From Dysgonomonas sp. 520 (GTDB lineage Bacteria > Bacteroidota > Bacteroidia > Bacteroidales > Dysgonomonadaceae): DNA of 64,000 bases. The notes under the pieces are model-generated. The model searched no databases, was not told the origin of the DNA, and saw nothing but the letters and a program-made list of their open reading frames with translations. The DNA is taken from positions 33,488-97,487 of the forward strand of contig NZ_QVMP01000010.1 in NCBI RefSeq assembly GCF_010501095.1. Reading direction: 5' to 3'. The position numbers and the translations under genes were made by a program. This document shows, piece after piece, positions 25,432 through 35,237 of the stretch; position 1 is the first letter of the stretch; every line of letters starts with the position of its first letter.

Positions 25432-25947
25432 ATGAGCATGATCGCAAATTTTTTAAGAGTTAGTCAGGAAGAACTAGACTCTTATTTGAAAGATAGTTCG
25501 CTGCTGGAAGACAGAATATATGACGACGAGCGGGAAGATGAAGACCCTTATTTGTTGGATATTGATAAGGCTTGGGATGGTATTCTTTACTTGCTGACAG
25601 GCAAAGGGGTAGAGGAAATTGATTTCTCTAATTCGGCGGGATTGCATTGCGCTATTTTTAGCGGACAGATGATAGACCCGGAGCAGGATCTGGGTTACGG
25701 ACCTGCACATTATCTTACACCAAATCAGGTGAAAAGCATAAGTAATGCTTTGCTGAAAAAGGATAAGGACGATTTGTATAAAGTCTTTAATCCGGAAGAT
25801 ATGACCGATAAAGAAATTTATCCTGAAATATGGGAAGACGAAGGAGATGAAGCGTTCGACTACTTATATACGTATTTTCAGCAATTGCAGCAGTTCTATG
25901 ATCAGGCGGCAAGCGAAGATCAGGCTGTGATTTCTATTTTGAACTGA
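25432..25947 (+). CDS. DUF1877 (YfbM-like) family protein
   Basis: This 171-residue acidic cytoplasmic protein begins MSMIANFLRVSQEELDSYL. It has a DIDKAWDGILYLLTG block and a DLGYGPAHYLTPNQVKSIS block, both typical of YfbM/DUF1877. Function is unknown. It is flanked by unrelated genes and has its own terminator. Confidence 0.85.
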   Translation: MSMIANFLRVSQEELDSYLKDSSLLEDRIYDDEREDEDPYLLDIDKAWDGILYLLTGKGVEEIDFSNSAGLHCAIFSGQMIDPEQDLGYGPAHYLTPNQVKSISNALLKKDKDDLYKVFNPEDMTDKEIYPEIWEDEGDEAFDYLYTYFQQLQQFYDQAASEDQAVISILN

Positions 25948-25954
25948 TAACAGG

Positions 25955-25992
25955 AGAGTCCTGACCATTTTGGCAGGACTCTATCTTTTTTC
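25955..25992. terminator. Bidirectional terminator
   Basis: AGAGTCCTG (25955-25963) and CAGGACTCT (25974-25982) form a stem followed by ATCTTTTTTC, between convergent genes. Confidence 0.82.
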
Positions 25993-26851
25993 ATTCTATT
26001 GGAATGTATATCTCTGTTTTCAGCTTTTCGGGGGCAGTGTTGTCCGGATTGTTCACATATTTTTCGAAACAAGCCGTGTCTCGTAGCCTTTCGCCACTTT
26101 CGGGTAGCCATTTTTCGTAAATTGTGTCATAAACACTGCTTAAATGATCGTATGAACCCTGATACAAAAACACAGCGTACTTACCTCCCTCAATTTCTTT
26201 CACGCCAATCTCGCCTTTAGGTTCAACAGGTTTCTGCACAACCAAACAAATATCCGTGCGAAGTTTGTCCGACTCGGTGATTTTAGGGTCGTTGTGATAG
26301 ATGCAGATATGCTCTATACCAGCCGAAAATAGTTTGTTATCCTTCACATATTGCCACAATCGGCTCCAAGTGCCGCCGAAATCCAGGCTGCTGTATTCTC
26401 CAATCAAAGAAATATAAATCGCTTTTTTAGGGTTGAGTTCTACAATTTTTGGCTTTTTGATGTTTAGTTCTTCATTCAATCTTATTGGCTTCATAATTAC
26501 AAATTTTTTATTGTTTCTAATTTCCGTAGGCGAGACACCATAAAACAATTTGAATACCTTAGACAACGACGATGGCATATCATACCCAATTTTGTAAGCG
26601 ATATCTTGTATAGGCATATCGGTGTAGCGAAGCAGTCGGGCTGCAGTCTCGACTCTTGTCCGCATGATAAATGCGCCTAGCGATTCGCCAAGAAATGCTT
26701 TCATAATCCGGTGAAAATGCCATTGAGACAGGTTCGACTTTTCGGCAAGACTTCCTAAGTCAAGTTCTTCGTCAAGATGTGAGTTTATATACTCAACAAT
26801 CATGTTTACCCTCTTCTGATATTCTTCCCGTGTCGAAATCTTTTGTTCCAT
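25991..26851 (-). CDS. AraC-family regulator with GyrI-like effector domain
   Basis: This 286-residue protein has an N-terminal AraC/XylS double helix-turn-helix (about residues 12-115: LDLGSLAEKSNLSQWHFHRI, then IQDIAYKIGYDMPSSLSKVF). It is followed by a GyrI-like ligand-binding domain (about 130-286). Proteins of this design sense drugs or other hydrophobic molecules, as Rob and BmrR-like proteins do. No target gene is evident. The neighbour recA is transcribed in the same direction but sits downstream of a separate terminator. Confidence 0.88.
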   Translation of the reverse strand: MEQKISTREEYQKRVNMIVEYINSHLDEELDLGSLAEKSNLSQWHFHRIMKAFLGESLGAFIMRTRVETAARLLRYTDMPIQDIAYKIGYDMPSSLSKVFKLFYGVSPTEIRNNKKFVIMKPIRLNEELNIKKPKIVELNPKKAIYISLIGEYSSLDFGGTWSRLWQYVKDNKLFSAGIEHICIYHNDPKITESDKLRTDICLVVQKPVEPKGEIGVKEIEGGKYAVFLYQGSYDHLSSVYDTIYEKWLPESGERLRDTACFEKYVNNPDNTAPEKLKTEIYIPIE

Positions 26852-26935
26852 TTTGTTTTATTTTTTTATCTCAATACAAAAATATATACCTCCGAATTGA
26901 ATGACTTTTCCGATCTTGCTAAGATGAATGAAAAT

Positions 26936-26974
26936 AAATAAATCCTTGAAAAAGAGTTTCTCAAGGATTTATTT
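26936..26974 (-). terminator. Terminator after recA
   Basis: AAATAAATCCTTGA (26936-26949) and TCAAGGATTTATTT (26961-26974) form a perfect 14-bp stem just past the recA stop. Confidence 0.8.
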
Positions 26975-26992
26975 TATTGTTGTCAGAAGCAA

Positions 26993-28009
26993 TTACTTTT
27001 TGTTTTTCAGAGCCTCAAAAATTAGTTTCTCAAGTTCTTCCGCCAATTCGGGATTGTCTTTTATGGTTTCTTTTGCCGCTTCACGTCCTTGTCCCAGTTT
27101 GGTGTCGTTGTAGCTGTACCATGAACCACTTTTCTTGATGACACCTAACTCTGCCCCAAGGTCAATGATCTCGCCCGAAAGAGAAATACCTTCGCCATAC
27201 ATAATATCGAACTCAGCCTTGCGGAAAGGAGGCGCTACTTTGTTCTTCACCACTTTCACACGGGTAGAACTTCCTGCAACATCTTCCCCGTCTTTTATTT
27301 GACCTATGCGGCGAATGTCAAGTCGAACCGAAGCGTAAAATTTCAAAGCATTACCTCCTGTGGTTGTTTCAGGATTGCCAAACATTACGCCAATCTTGTC
27401 GCGAAGCTGGTTGATAAAGATACAAGTCGTATTTGTTTTGTTTATGGCAGCGGTAAGTTTTCTCAATGCCTGCGACATCAAACGGGCTTGTAATCCCATT
27501 TTTGAGTCGCCCATGTCGCCTTCAAGCTCTGCTTTCGGAGTAAGTGCGGCAACAGAGTCAATCACCACAATATCAATGGCCGACGAGCGAATCAGTTGCT
27601 CTGCAATTTCCAGAGCCTGTTCTCCACTGTCAGGTTGAGATATATATAAATTGTCAATGTCTACTCCTAGTTTCTCGGCATAAAAACGGTCGAAAGCATG
27701 TTCTGCATCGACAAATGCAGCAATACCTCCTGCCTTTTGTGCTTCGGCTATGGCATGTATTGCCAATGTTGTTTTACCGGACGATTCAGGTCCATAAATT
27801 TCAATAACCCGTCCTCTGGGATAACCGCCAACACCAAGTGCAGCATTCAATCCTATCGACCCGGAAGGGATTACGGGAACTTCCTCTATTTTTTCGTCTC
27901 CCATCTTCATGATGGAGCCTTTTCCATAACTTTTTTCAATTTTATCCATTGCCGCCTGCAATGCCTTTAGCTTCTCATTTGTTGGAGCCGGATTTTTTTC
28001 TTCTGCCAT
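26993..28009 (-). CDS. recA: Recombinase RecA
   Basis: This 338-residue ATPase forms filaments on single-stranded DNA, drives strand exchange and triggers SOS cleavage. Walker A is GPESSGKT (73-80). The L2 region includes [20 protein letters not shown], with the catalytic Glu in VDAEHAFD. It is complete. It lies 3 bp after bcp, so both share the promoter at 28545-28552. Confidence 0.97.
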   Translation of the reverse strand: MAEEKNPAPTNEKLKALQAAMDKIEKSYGKGSIMKMGDEKIEEVPVIPSGSIGLNAALGVGGYPRGRVIEIYGPESSGKTTLAIHAIAEAQKAGGIAAFVDAEHAFDRFYAEKLGVDIDNLYISQPDSGEQALEIAEQLIRSSAIDIVVIDSVAALTPKAELEGDMGDSKMGLQARLMSQALRKLTAAINKTNTTCIFINQLRDKIGVMFGNPETTTGGNALKFYASVRLDIRRIGQIKDGEDVAGSSTRVKVVKNKVAPPFRKAEFDIMYGEGISLSGEIIDLGAELGVIKKSGSWYSYNDTKLGQGREAAKETIKDNPELAEELEKLIFEALKNKK

Positions 28010-28012
28010 TTT

Positions 28013-28504
28013 TTATTTGTGTTGTTTACTTTTATTCTTTTCAGCAAGCAAATCTAATATCTGATCTGCGTGGTCTTTTGTTTTTATTTCTTTCGGGCCT
28101 ATGATATCGGTGATGATTCCGTTCTCATCTATCAAAAAAGTTGTGCGTAATGTGCCCATGTATTTTTTGCCAGCCAGAGTTTTTTCGGCCCATAACCCGA
28201 ATTCCTGGACAAGTCTTTTGTCCGTGTCTGCAATCAGGGGAAAGGGCAACTCTTGTTTTTCGATGAACTTTTTGTGAGACTTTTCGTCGTCGATACTGAC
28301 ACCCAATATGTCGTAGCCTTCTTTCTTCAGATAGTAAAAATTGTCCCGAAAACTGCATGCCTCGGCCGTACATCCGGGAGTACTGTCTTTTGGATAGAAA
28401 TACAATACAAACTTTGTGCCCGCATAGTCGCTGGCTTTCACTGTTATTCCGTCTTGATTTACACCTAAAATTTCAGGTATCTTATCTCCTATATTCCGTG
28501 CCAT
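28013..28504 (-). CDS. bcp: Thiol peroxidase, Bcp/PrxQ family
   Basis: This 163-residue peroxiredoxin reduces peroxides using thioredoxin. The peroxidatic Cys45 and resolving Cys50 are in STPGCTAEACSFRD, the atypical two-Cys arrangement of BCP. It is the first gene of an operon with recA. This links peroxide defence with DNA repair, though co-transcription may be only positional. Confidence 0.93.
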   Translation of the reverse strand: MARNIGDKIPEILGVNQDGITVKASDYAGTKFVLYFYPKDSTPGCTAEACSFRDNFYYLKKEGYDILGVSIDDEKSHKKFIEKQELPFPLIADTDKRLVQEFGLWAEKTLAGKKYMGTLRTTFLIDENGIITDIIGPKEIKTKDHADQILDLLAEKNKSKQHK

Positions 28505-28544
28505 ATCCTGTATTTTTAAGTAATAAATAGAATTTTCTTACAAT

Positions 28545-28552
28545 CAAAGATA
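28545..28552 (-). promoter_or_regulatory. Promoter -7 box for bcp-recA
   Basis: The minus-strand reading is TATCTTTG, about 40 bp before the bcp ATG. No obvious LexA-type palindrome was seen. Confidence 0.55.
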
Positions 28553-28638
28553 AGTCATTATTCCATTATCTGAAAATATATTTTACACACTGTTTATAGT
28601 TTATAAAACATATTAAAGCAAAATCAGTTAGTAATGCC

Positions 28639-29211
28639 AATCAGTAGTTGACTTTATTATAACAAAAATGTTCTTTTTTATTCTATGTAATATCCTGCGC
28701 GCAATCAGATAGATTGCTTGCATTCCTTTTGACCAAATCCTCAAAAGGAATCAAAAAGGCTTTTTGTGACTCAGGCTTCTTGCCGACCCACAAACAGCTT
28801 ATAAGCGGAACAAAAAATAACTCGCACCAAAAGTCTGTCAAAATCAGAGTGGTCTGGTAATGCTCAAACAGCTTTTTGTTCTGGTCGCTTATCTGCGCTG
28901 TGTGGGTACCCCGTCAATCAGCCAAATGTCACGTTTACACCCGTTAGGCAGAACGGCATTTGCTTCGCAGGCGGGGACACGTTAAGCGAAACAAGGCGTA
29001 AAATTGAAAGCTGTTTGAGCGAAGCGAGTTCTTTCAATTTAGCCAGTGAGCTTGTAACGGGTCGCCGAGAAGCTAAGCCTTGACTTTTTGGTTCGTTTTG
29101 TGTCAAGACAAAATGAACATTTCAAGTAGCGAGAGCAGAGCCAAGTTTACTTAGGCTATGCCGAGTCACGAGAAATGACTAATGCAATTGAACACTTTTC
29201 AATTACTGATT
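28639..29211. repeat. Large non-coding composite repeat with AATCAGTARTTGA ends
   Basis: The ends AATCAGTAGTTGA (28639-28651) and the inverse of AATCAGTAATTGA (29199-29211) match the arms at 9.1-9.5 kb. Inside is a long imperfect hairpin (ACCCACAAACAGC near 28785 against GCTGTGTGGGT near 28908) and smaller hairpins near 29015 and 29100. A 62-codon minus frame at 28918-29106 rich in KLKELASLKQL is the kind of spurious frame that such repeats give. The right arm supplies the last codons and stop of the LOG gene. Confidence 0.6.
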
Positions 29212-29790
29212 CATATTAGTAACAAACCACTTATCATTTAGTGGAGGTACATAAGATTTCATTTGCTTGATCAGGTTGTCCGGATTTTCGTTTACGAGTA
29301 ATAAATCCCGATATTCACCCTTTACAAAATTCTGAACGACCATTTCGTCTACAAATTTCAATAAAGTATTGTAAAACCCGTTGGTGTTGAGTATTCCTGT
29401 CGGTTTATTGTGCAAGGACAATTGCGCCCAAGTCAATATCTCGAACAATTCGTCCAATGTGCCGAATCCACCCGGTAGGGCTATGATTCCATCGCAAAGT
29501 TCTTCCATTTTCGCTTTGCGCTGGTGCATTGTGTCAACGATTATCATTTCGGAAAGTCCGGTGTGAGCCAATTCCTTCTTTTGAAGGAATGACGGGATGA
29601 TTCCTATTACATTGCCTCCCCATTCCAGCACTCCATCGGCTACAGCCCCCATCAAACCAACATAGGCACCGCCATAAACCAGTTCGATGGAATTTTGTGC
29701 TAATATTTGTCCGAGTTTATAAGCCTGAGCTTTGTATTCCGGATCTGCCCCGTTGTTAGAACCGCAGAAAACGGTTATTCTTTTCATCAT
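29203..29790 (-). CDS. LOG-family protein (TIGR00730)
   Basis: This 195-residue Rossmann protein has MHQRKAKM and PGGFGTLDE (106-114), the LOG signature. LOG enzymes cleave nucleoside 5'-monophosphates such as cytokinin ribosides to the free base. In bacteria they probably act on AMP-like substrates. Its start overlaps the MATE pump stop by 4 bp, so translation is coupled. The last residues (MNQ) fall in the arm of the adjacent repeat, so the original C-terminus may have differed slightly. Confidence 0.9.
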   Translation of the reverse strand: MMKRITVFCGSNNGADPEYKAQAYKLGQILAQNSIELVYGGAYVGLMGAVADGVLEWGGNVIGIIPSFLQKKELAHTGLSEMIIVDTMHQRKAKMEELCDGIIALPGGFGTLDELFEILTWAQLSLHNKPTGILNTNGFYNTLLKFVDEMVVQNFVKGEYRDLLLVNENPDNLIKQMKSYVPPLNDKWFVTNMNQ

Positions 29791-31133
29791 ATATTTCTTT
29801 TTTTCTTTGTCATCCGATTATAAATTACCATAAACCATAGAGGCAAAATTATTCCTTTGCATACCGTGGAAATAGCTATCGCCCACCAAACTCCTATGAT
29901 TCCGAACCGAGATGCGAGGTAATATGCCAGAGGTATCCTTAACGCGTTGAATATTATACTGATTATAGCGGGTTCTATGGTTCTGCCTACCCCGTTGAAC
30001 ATTCCTTGTGTTGTCAACTCCAGCATCATGAAAATCTGGACTAACCCCATTACAAACAGGTATTGTGCCCCCGATTTCATGGCTTCCTGATCGGGAATTA
30101 TCAGTCCGAATATTTGATGCCCGAACAGAACGAACATTATACTGACAAAAACTCCCAGCATCAACATTATTCTTATGGCATAAAGGTATGCCTTTTTGCC
30201 TCGTTCCGGCTTGTTTGCGGCATAGTTTTGTGCCATATAGGCACTGAGCGCAGTAGAGAAACCTTGCGATGTGTTCCACGTTACGCCTTCTATTTGTCCG
30301 CCGGTTGTTTGGGTGAGCATGCCTATATGACCTCCGTAGATGGATGCAACTCTGGCCAGATTCATATTGATGAAGGCATGGATCGAGTTCATAACGGAAA
30401 CAGGAGTGCCCAGGAAAAATATGCGTTTAAGGTATTTGGTATCCGGTCTTATGAAGAAGGGGAATTTGCCTAATATATTCCTGTTTGTTTTGAGCAGAAA
30501 GGTAAACATCGCAAACACGCATAGTTGCGATATAACAGAGCCGATTGCAGCGCCATAAAATCCAAACCCCATCACAAACATTAATATCGGATCGAGAATC
30601 ATGTTTAAAATCAGTCCTGTTATGTTTATTTTAAACGGAATAGAACTTCTGCCCGCACCATTGTATATTCCGGCGAATGTGTATGATAGAAATTGGAAAG
30701 GAAGGCAAATAGCCAATATTCGCAGGAAAACAAATGCCTCGTGTGTTATGTCTTTTGGCAATTTGAAAAATGATAATATTTCTCCTCCGCAGAAGAAAAG
30801 GATGAGAGTCCATGTTGTTCCAATCAAGGCGGCGATAGTTGTGGCGTGGGAGGCAAACTTTCTTGCCCTGTCCAGCCTTTTGCCTCCGATCGATTGTCCT
30901 ACCGATACCTCTGCCCCGATCATGGTTAGGATGGTTAGGGTAGAGGATAGCCAAAGCAACATCCCGATGGCGCCGATAGCGGCTTCACTTCTGGCACCCA
31001 ATCGTCCTACCCACATCATAGCCATGAGTGTGTATGCCATCTGCACAAAACTTGTGCCCATGAGAGGGAGGGCAAGTTTTATCAGTCCTGATAAAATTTT
31101 TCCTTCTGTTAGATTTTGTACTCTGGCTGCCAT
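29787..31133 (-). CDS. MATE-family efflux transporter
   Basis: This 448-residue membrane protein has about twelve hydrophobic segments in two related halves. It starts LTEGKILSGLIKLALPLMGTS, typical of NorM/DinF-type MATE pumps. These export drugs or metabolites using Na+ or H+ gradients, and the substrate is unknown. It is coupled to the LOG gene downstream. Upstream are the two tRNA genes. Confidence 0.88.
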   Translation of the reverse strand: MAARVQNLTEGKILSGLIKLALPLMGTSFVQMAYTLMAMMWVGRLGARSEAAIGAIGMLLWLSSTLTILTMIGAEVSVGQSIGGKRLDRARKFASHATTIAALIGTTWTLILFFCGGEILSFFKLPKDITHEAFVFLRILAICLPFQFLSYTFAGIYNGAGRSSIPFKINITGLILNMILDPILMFVMGFGFYGAAIGSVISQLCVFAMFTFLLKTNRNILGKFPFFIRPDTKYLKRIFFLGTPVSVMNSIHAFINMNLARVASIYGGHIGMLTQTTGGQIEGVTWNTSQGFSTALSAYMAQNYAANKPERGKKAYLYAIRIMLMLGVFVSIMFVLFGHQIFGLIIPDQEAMKSGAQYLFVMGLVQIFMMLELTTQGMFNGVGRTIEPAIISIIFNALRIPLAYYLASRFGIIGVWWAIAISTVCKGIILPLWFMVIYNRMTKKKRNI

Positions 31134-31208
31134 TGCTTTATTGTCCGGTGAAAATGTGTTCAGATAAGAAAGAAGCGACTACATCATGTAATCGCTTCTT
31201 CATTGCAG

Positions 31209-31281
31209 AGCGGAAGACGGGGCTCAAACCCGCGACCCTCAGCTTGGAAGGCTGATGCTCTATCAACTGAGCTACTTCCGC
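31209..31281 (-). tRNA. tRNA-Gly (TCC)
   Basis: A 73-nt cloverleaf has acceptor GCGGAAG/CTTCCGC, discriminator U, anticodon loop CTTCCAA (anticodon TCC) and T-loop GGTTTGAGC. The 3' CCA is not encoded. It lies 20 bp after tRNA-Tyr in the same transcript. Confidence 0.95.
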
Positions 31282-31301
31282 AATAGTTTTATCATTTTGG
31301 G

Positions 31302-31384
31302 TGGGCAGTGAAGGATTCGAACCTCCGAAGACGTAAGTCAGCTGAGTTACAGTCAGCCCCAGTTGGCCACTTTGGTAACTGCCC
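31302..31384 (-). tRNA. tRNA-Tyr (GTA)
   Basis: An 83-nt tRNA has acceptor GGGCAGT, anticodon loop CTGTAAC (anticodon GTA), a long variable arm as in bacterial tRNA-Tyr, and T-loop GGTTCGAAT. No CCA is encoded. It is the first gene of a two-tRNA unit. Confidence 0.95.
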
Positions 31385-31405
31385 ATGCTCTTTACAAAAG
31401 CGATG

Positions 31406-31436
31406 CAAAGATAGTAATATTATTTATTCCGCAAAG
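31406..31436 (-). promoter_or_regulatory. Promoter of tRNA-Tyr/tRNA-Gly unit
   Basis: On the minus strand TTTG (31436-31433) and TATCTTTG (31413-31406) are separated by exactly 19 nt, the best promoter match in the window. The upstream half lies inside the 3' end of ribH. Confidence 0.75.
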
Positions 31437-31914
31437 AAAAATCTATCATTTTTAATGCAGTAATTGCAGCTTCGTCTCCTTTGTTGCCATGTTTGCCTCC
31501 GGCACGATCAAGCGATTGTTGCATGTTGTCGGTGGTTAACAGTCCGAAAATGAACGGAATAAACCCGTCTACGTTCAGCTGCGTAATGCCTTGTGTGACT
31601 CCGCCACAAACATAGTCGAAATGAGGAGTATCTCCCCTCACCACACAGCCTAATACTATAATTGCATCCAAATCTTCGTAAGTGTCGGCTAGTTGTTTCG
31701 CTCCAAAAACCAATTCGAAACTACCCGGAACAAATTCTACCATTATATTTTCTTCTTTCACACCATGTTTCAGAAGAGTCTTGTATGCCCCGTCGAGCAG
31801 GGCATTTGTAATCTCACCGTTCCATTCCGAAACAACAATACCTATGTTCATTTCGGAACCATCGGGTACCGTTTCAGGATCGTATCCTGAAAGATTATGA
31901 TATGCTGTTGCCAT
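31420..31914 (-). CDS. ribH: 6,7-dimethyl-8-ribityllumazine synthase
   Basis: This 164-residue enzyme makes the lumazine precursor of riboflavin and forms hollow icosahedral or pentameric shells. Typical blocks are [34 protein letters not shown] and [17 protein letters not shown]. It lies 7 bp after the DUF349 gene. Its 3' end contains the -33 part of the tRNA promoter. Confidence 0.95.
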   Translation of the reverse strand: MATAYHNLSGYDPETVPDGSEMNIGIVVSEWNGEITNALLDGAYKTLLKHGVKEENIMVEFVPGSFELVFGAKQLADTYEDLDAIIVLGCVVRGDTPHFDYVCGGVTQGITQLNVDGFIPFIFGLLTTDNMQQSLDRAGGKHGNKGDEAAITALKMIDFSLRNK

Positions 31915-31921
31915 TTTTTTC

Positions 31922-33853
31922 TTATTGGTTTGGTTCGTTGATGCTAGTCTCTATTGTTTCAATTTTTTTCGTGATCAGATCAAGTTCATCCTTAAGGTGT
32001 TCAATCTTGTTGTTCATATCCTTAAGCAACCCTCCGCTGTTTTTAGAGACAGACAAGAACCCGATGTTATTCTCGTAAGTTTGCAGTTCCGATTTTATCT
32101 TGTTGAACTGATAAATCAGTTTCTCTCTTTCTTTATATAATTTATTTTGAGACTTGTCGGAACCGGCAATGTCGTCAATGTTCGATTTGAAGTTCTGCAA
32201 CTTACGTTCCGATCTGTCAATCTTCAGTTTGTCAAACTGTTCATCCAGAGCGGTTTGGTATTCCTTGTAGATTTTGTCTTTTTCTTTGAAAGGCACAAAC
32301 CCTATCTGACGCCATTCTTCAATAGCGGCATACAGATCGTCGGAGGCTTGTTTTGCATCGGAAGTTACATCAATAGCCTTGATTTTTTCGATCAATTCTT
32401 TTTTCTTCGCCAGATTGTTCACTTCGTTTTCTTTCTGCGAAGAGTTGGCTGCTTTCTTTTGTTCGAAGAAATAGTCGCAAGCTGCAACAAATTCTTTCCA
32501 TATCGCATCCGAGAATTTACGGGGAACGGCTCCGATAGTCTTCCATTCTCTTTGGATGGCTATCATTTCGTCGGTTGTTTTACCCCAGTCTGTGCTGTCT
32601 TTGAGGGATATTGCTTTCTCCAAAAGAGCTTTTTTCTTTTCCAGATTGGCTTCCATGCCATCTTTTAGTGATTTGAAAAACTCAGCCTTTTTCTCAAAGA
32701 ATTTATCGCATAATGCCCTGTATTCCTCAAAAATTTGAGTGTTCACTTTTCTGGGAACAAAGCCGATTGTTTTCCATTTGGCTTGAAGCGCTATTATTTC
32801 TTTGCTTTTTTCGTCCCATTCTTTGAACGAGGTAAGCAGCGAATAATCAATCGCTTTCAGTGTTTCGCAAATGGCGGTCTTTTCTGCCAGATTTGTATCT
32901 TCCTGCTCTTTCAGTGTTTCGAAATGAGCCTGGTATCTCTTGTTTATTTCGGTTGATGCTGTCTTGAATCTTTCCCAAACTTCTTCACGGTGTTCTCTGT
33001 CCACAGGACCAATTTCCCTCCATTGCTGGTGGAAATTCTGCAACTGATAGAATGCCGAAACTACGTCCGATTCTTCCAGAAGTTTTTCTACCGACTCGCA
33101 TATCTGGGTTTTAAGTTCCATGTTCTTCTTGAAATCGTAATCCCTGAATTCGTTGTTTATTTTTACTAAATCGTAAAACTTCTCGGAATATATTTGGTAC
33201 GATTTCCACAAGTTGTTTGCCTCACTAGCAGGTACTAGCTTGATTTCGTTCCATTTTTGTTGCAAATCCTTGAATTCTTTGAACAACTTGTTGAAGTCGT
33301 CCGAACTTTCGGTCAATGCTTTGATGGAATCGATAATCTGGAGTTTTTTAGCCAGATTGTCTGCTTTTATTTTTTCTTCCGCTTCAAGAGCTTTGGCTCT
33401 TTTGTCTTTTATTTTGTTCAATAAATCCTTGAAATGTTCTTCTTGAGGATCTTGTTCTGCAACATAATCTTCTACGTTTCCGCCATCAGCAACAAATTGC
33501 TCTTTTCTGGCGTTGTTTTCAGCCGATTTCAGTTTATAGAAAGCCTGTTTCAGCGCATCAACGTCTGCCCTCTGCGGAACATCGTTTTGCTCAACCAGTT
33601 TTTCCATAGCTTCAACAATGCCATCTTTTGTTTCGGGCAATGTAATTGTAGCTTCCGCCTCCTTTTCGGGTTGATTTTCTTCCGTTTTTTCTTCGGGAGT
33701 TTCCTCTGCAAGTTCAGAGGTAGGAGTAATTTGCTGATTTACCGTAGCATTTTCCGGTTGCACAATTTCTTTTGCTACTTCATTGTTCTGTTCAGAATTA
33801 TTAGAAGTATTCATTTCCTCATTGTTCAACTCAGGCACAAGATTCTCATTCAT
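31922..33853 (-). CDS. DUF349 repeat protein
   Basis: This 643-residue coiled-coil protein has at least five DUF349 repeats in its middle and C-terminal parts, marked by [38 protein letters not shown] and [19 protein letters not shown]. The N-terminal ~90 residues are acidic and low in complexity. A TTG at 33862 could start three codons earlier, but ATG at 33853 was preferred. Function is unknown, although DUF349 proteins are conserved in Bacteroidota. It precedes ribH. Confidence 0.85.
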   Translation of the reverse strand: MNENLVPELNNEEMNTSNNSEQNNEVAKEIVQPENATVNQQITPTSELAEETPEEKTEENQPEKEAEATITLPETKDGIVEAMEKLVEQNDVPQRADVDALKQAFYKLKSAENNARKEQFVADGGNVEDYVAEQDPQEEHFKDLLNKIKDKRAKALEAEEKIKADNLAKKLQIIDSIKALTESSDDFNKLFKEFKDLQQKWNEIKLVPASEANNLWKSYQIYSEKFYDLVKINNEFRDYDFKKNMELKTQICESVEKLLEESDVVSAFYQLQNFHQQWREIGPVDREHREEVWERFKTASTEINKRYQAHFETLKEQEDTNLAEKTAICETLKAIDYSLLTSFKEWDEKSKEIIALQAKWKTIGFVPRKVNTQIFEEYRALCDKFFEKKAEFFKSLKDGMEANLEKKKALLEKAISLKDSTDWGKTTDEMIAIQREWKTIGAVPRKFSDAIWKEFVAACDYFFEQKKAANSSQKENEVNNLAKKKELIEKIKAIDVTSDAKQASDDLYAAIEEWRQIGFVPFKEKDKIYKEYQTALDEQFDKLKIDRSERKLQNFKSNIDDIAGSDKSQNKLYKEREKLIYQFNKIKSELQTYENNIGFLSVSKNSGGLLKDMNNKIEHLKDELDLITKKIETIETSINEPNQ

Positions 33854-34027
33854 ATTTTTCAAAAATTATATTAAATATCGGGTTTCATAAAATCAGAACC
33901 ACAAAATAATGAATTTTTTTTCTGATTATCCTAATACTTAACTCTTTTTATTTGTATAATTGTTAACTTTATTGTTGTCTGATCGAATTATTTTGCAATA
34001 AAATCTTAAAAAATCGACAATAAGGCT

Positions 34028-34035
34028 TATTTTTG
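34028..34035 (+). promoter_or_regulatory. Promoter -7 box for the 34075 gene
   Basis: TATTTTTG lies about 40 bp before the ATG. Confidence 0.5.
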
Positions 34036-34074
34036 TATTGATTTTGTGATTAAACTGATAAATAGCAATTTATT

Positions 34075-34524
34075 ATGAATGATATAAGGATAAGATACGC
34101 AAGTGGAGCGATGGTTCGTTACTTTGTGGTGGGAACTGCTGTGTTTTATGGGATAATAGGTTTCTATGTAAGTATAAAAGAGGCTCTTGCAAGTCAATAC
34201 GGGATGCAATTTTATTGCGGATTGGTGATGATTGTATTGGCGATAATACTCATACTTTCGTTCACTATATGGCATTCGAAACCGATACTGGTTATCGACT
34301 CGACAACAATATCCGCTAATTTTGCCGATCAGAAGCACGTTCCCGTGATAATGTGGGATGAAGTGAAAGAGTTGGGAATCGGTATTAGTAATATTAAAGT
34401 CAGTGCCGAAAAGAAAGTATATGATATAGATCTGTCTACACTTAAATATGTTGATTTGAAGAATGTTAAGGCTAGATTGGTTGAACTGTGCGAATCGAAA
34501 AACATACCATATCATAATATCTGA
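34075..34524 (+). CDS. Small membrane protein, STM3941-like
   Basis: This 149-residue protein has two membrane segments (about 15-34 and 44-62) and then a beta-rich cytoplasmic domain (KPILVIDSTTISANFADQK, VIMWDEVKELGI). The layout resembles the STM3941/PH-like small membrane proteins. Function is unknown. It is monocistronic. Confidence 0.6.
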   Translation: MNDIRIRYASGAMVRYFVVGTAVFYGIIGFYVSIKEALASQYGMQFYCGLVMIVLAIILILSFTIWHSKPILVIDSTTISANFADQKHVPVIMWDEVKELGIGISNIKVSAEKKVYDIDLSTLKYVDLKNVKARLVELCESKNIPYHNI

Positions 34525-34562
34525 CCGGATGCTTTGGCGGATATCTTTAGCCGGTATGTTCT

Positions 34563-34590
34563 AAAACAATGCTTTTCTGATTGTTTTGGT
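34563..34590 (+). terminator. Weak terminator after the 34075 gene
   Basis: AAAACAAT (34563-34570) and ATTGTTTT (34580-34587) form a short AT-rich stem. Confidence 0.45.
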
Positions 34591-34613
34591 GTTGTAAGTT
34601 TACCTTTTTTGTT

Positions 34614-34621
34614 TATTTTTG
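34614..34621 (+). promoter_or_regulatory. Promoter -7 box for the HU/LysM cluster
   Basis: TATTTTTG lies 71 bp before the 93-codon gene that opens the cluster. Confidence 0.5.
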
Positions 34622-34691
34622 TGCCGAAGAACACTTTTTATTGTCAAAACTATTTATACTCTTGATTTCTAAAAACAAAATTATATAAAAA

Positions 34692-34973
34692 ATGGCCAAT
34701 AAGACATCTTATTCTTTTCAAAAAGAATTATTAGAGAGACTAAAAACTCAATTGGAGCAATATAAAGAGGATTTGTCGAACGCAACAATGAATTATAGGA
34801 TTGGTATTCAAAATCTTCACGACAAAGATGGATTAATGGATGAAACTTATGAAGAATACTATTTCAACTTCATGGGGCCTACTATCGAAACTATAGATTC
34901 GCTCATTGAACGCCTTCAGCGCGAAGATATCGCATTTGTAGATAAGGAAATAGACTTTTTGTCCAGTCGTTAA
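34692..34973 (+). CDS. Small helical protein of unknown function
   Basis: This 93-residue protein is nearly all helix: SFQKELLERLKTQLEQYKED, then TMNYRIGIQNLHDKDG and a C-terminal helix. It could dimerise as a coiled coil. No family recognised. It is 18 bp upstream of a small HU-like gene and probably part of the same transcript. Confidence 0.6.
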   Translation: MANKTSYSFQKELLERLKTQLEQYKEDLSNATMNYRIGIQNLHDKDGLMDETYEEYYFNFMGPTIETIDSLIERLQREDIAFVDKEIDFLSSR

Positions 34974-34991
34974 TCGGGTTAGAGCTGAATT

Positions 34992-35237
34992 ATGGTAAAC
35001 GAGGATATTAGAGATATTGTCGAGCGTCTGAAGTCTGCAAACCTCATGCTTTCCGAACTAGATATTTATTCATTGTTACGGTCATTGACAGACTCAATAA
35101 ATCAATGTTTGGATGATGGAGCAGAGGTGGAGATAGACGACTTCGGGTCTTTTCAGAGAAGAAAAGGCAAGGATGCGTCATACACAAGTTTTAAACCGGT
35201 TGTGAGATTGGGTGAGCGCATAAATCGAGGGAAATGA
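34992..35237 (+). CDS. Short HU/IHF-like DNA-binding protein
   Basis: This 81-residue protein shows an HU-type layout: two N-terminal helices (LRSLTDSINQCLDDG), the EVEIDDFGSF strand-turn found in HU, and a short basic beta arm (QRRKGKDASYTSF). It lacks the full arm sequence of canonical HU, so it may be a specialised paralogue. Its stop overlaps the next gene by 4 bp (ATGA), coupling it to the HU-TM-LysM protein. Confidence 0.7.
   Translation: MVNEDIRDIVERLKSANLMLSELDIYSLLRSLTDSINQCLDDGAEVEIDDFGSFQRRKGKDASYTSFKPVVRLGERINRGK

Noticed and set aside
28918..29106. 62-codon frame rich in KLKELASLKQL
   Set aside because: It is a spurious frame of a kind common in dispersed repeats of this phylum.
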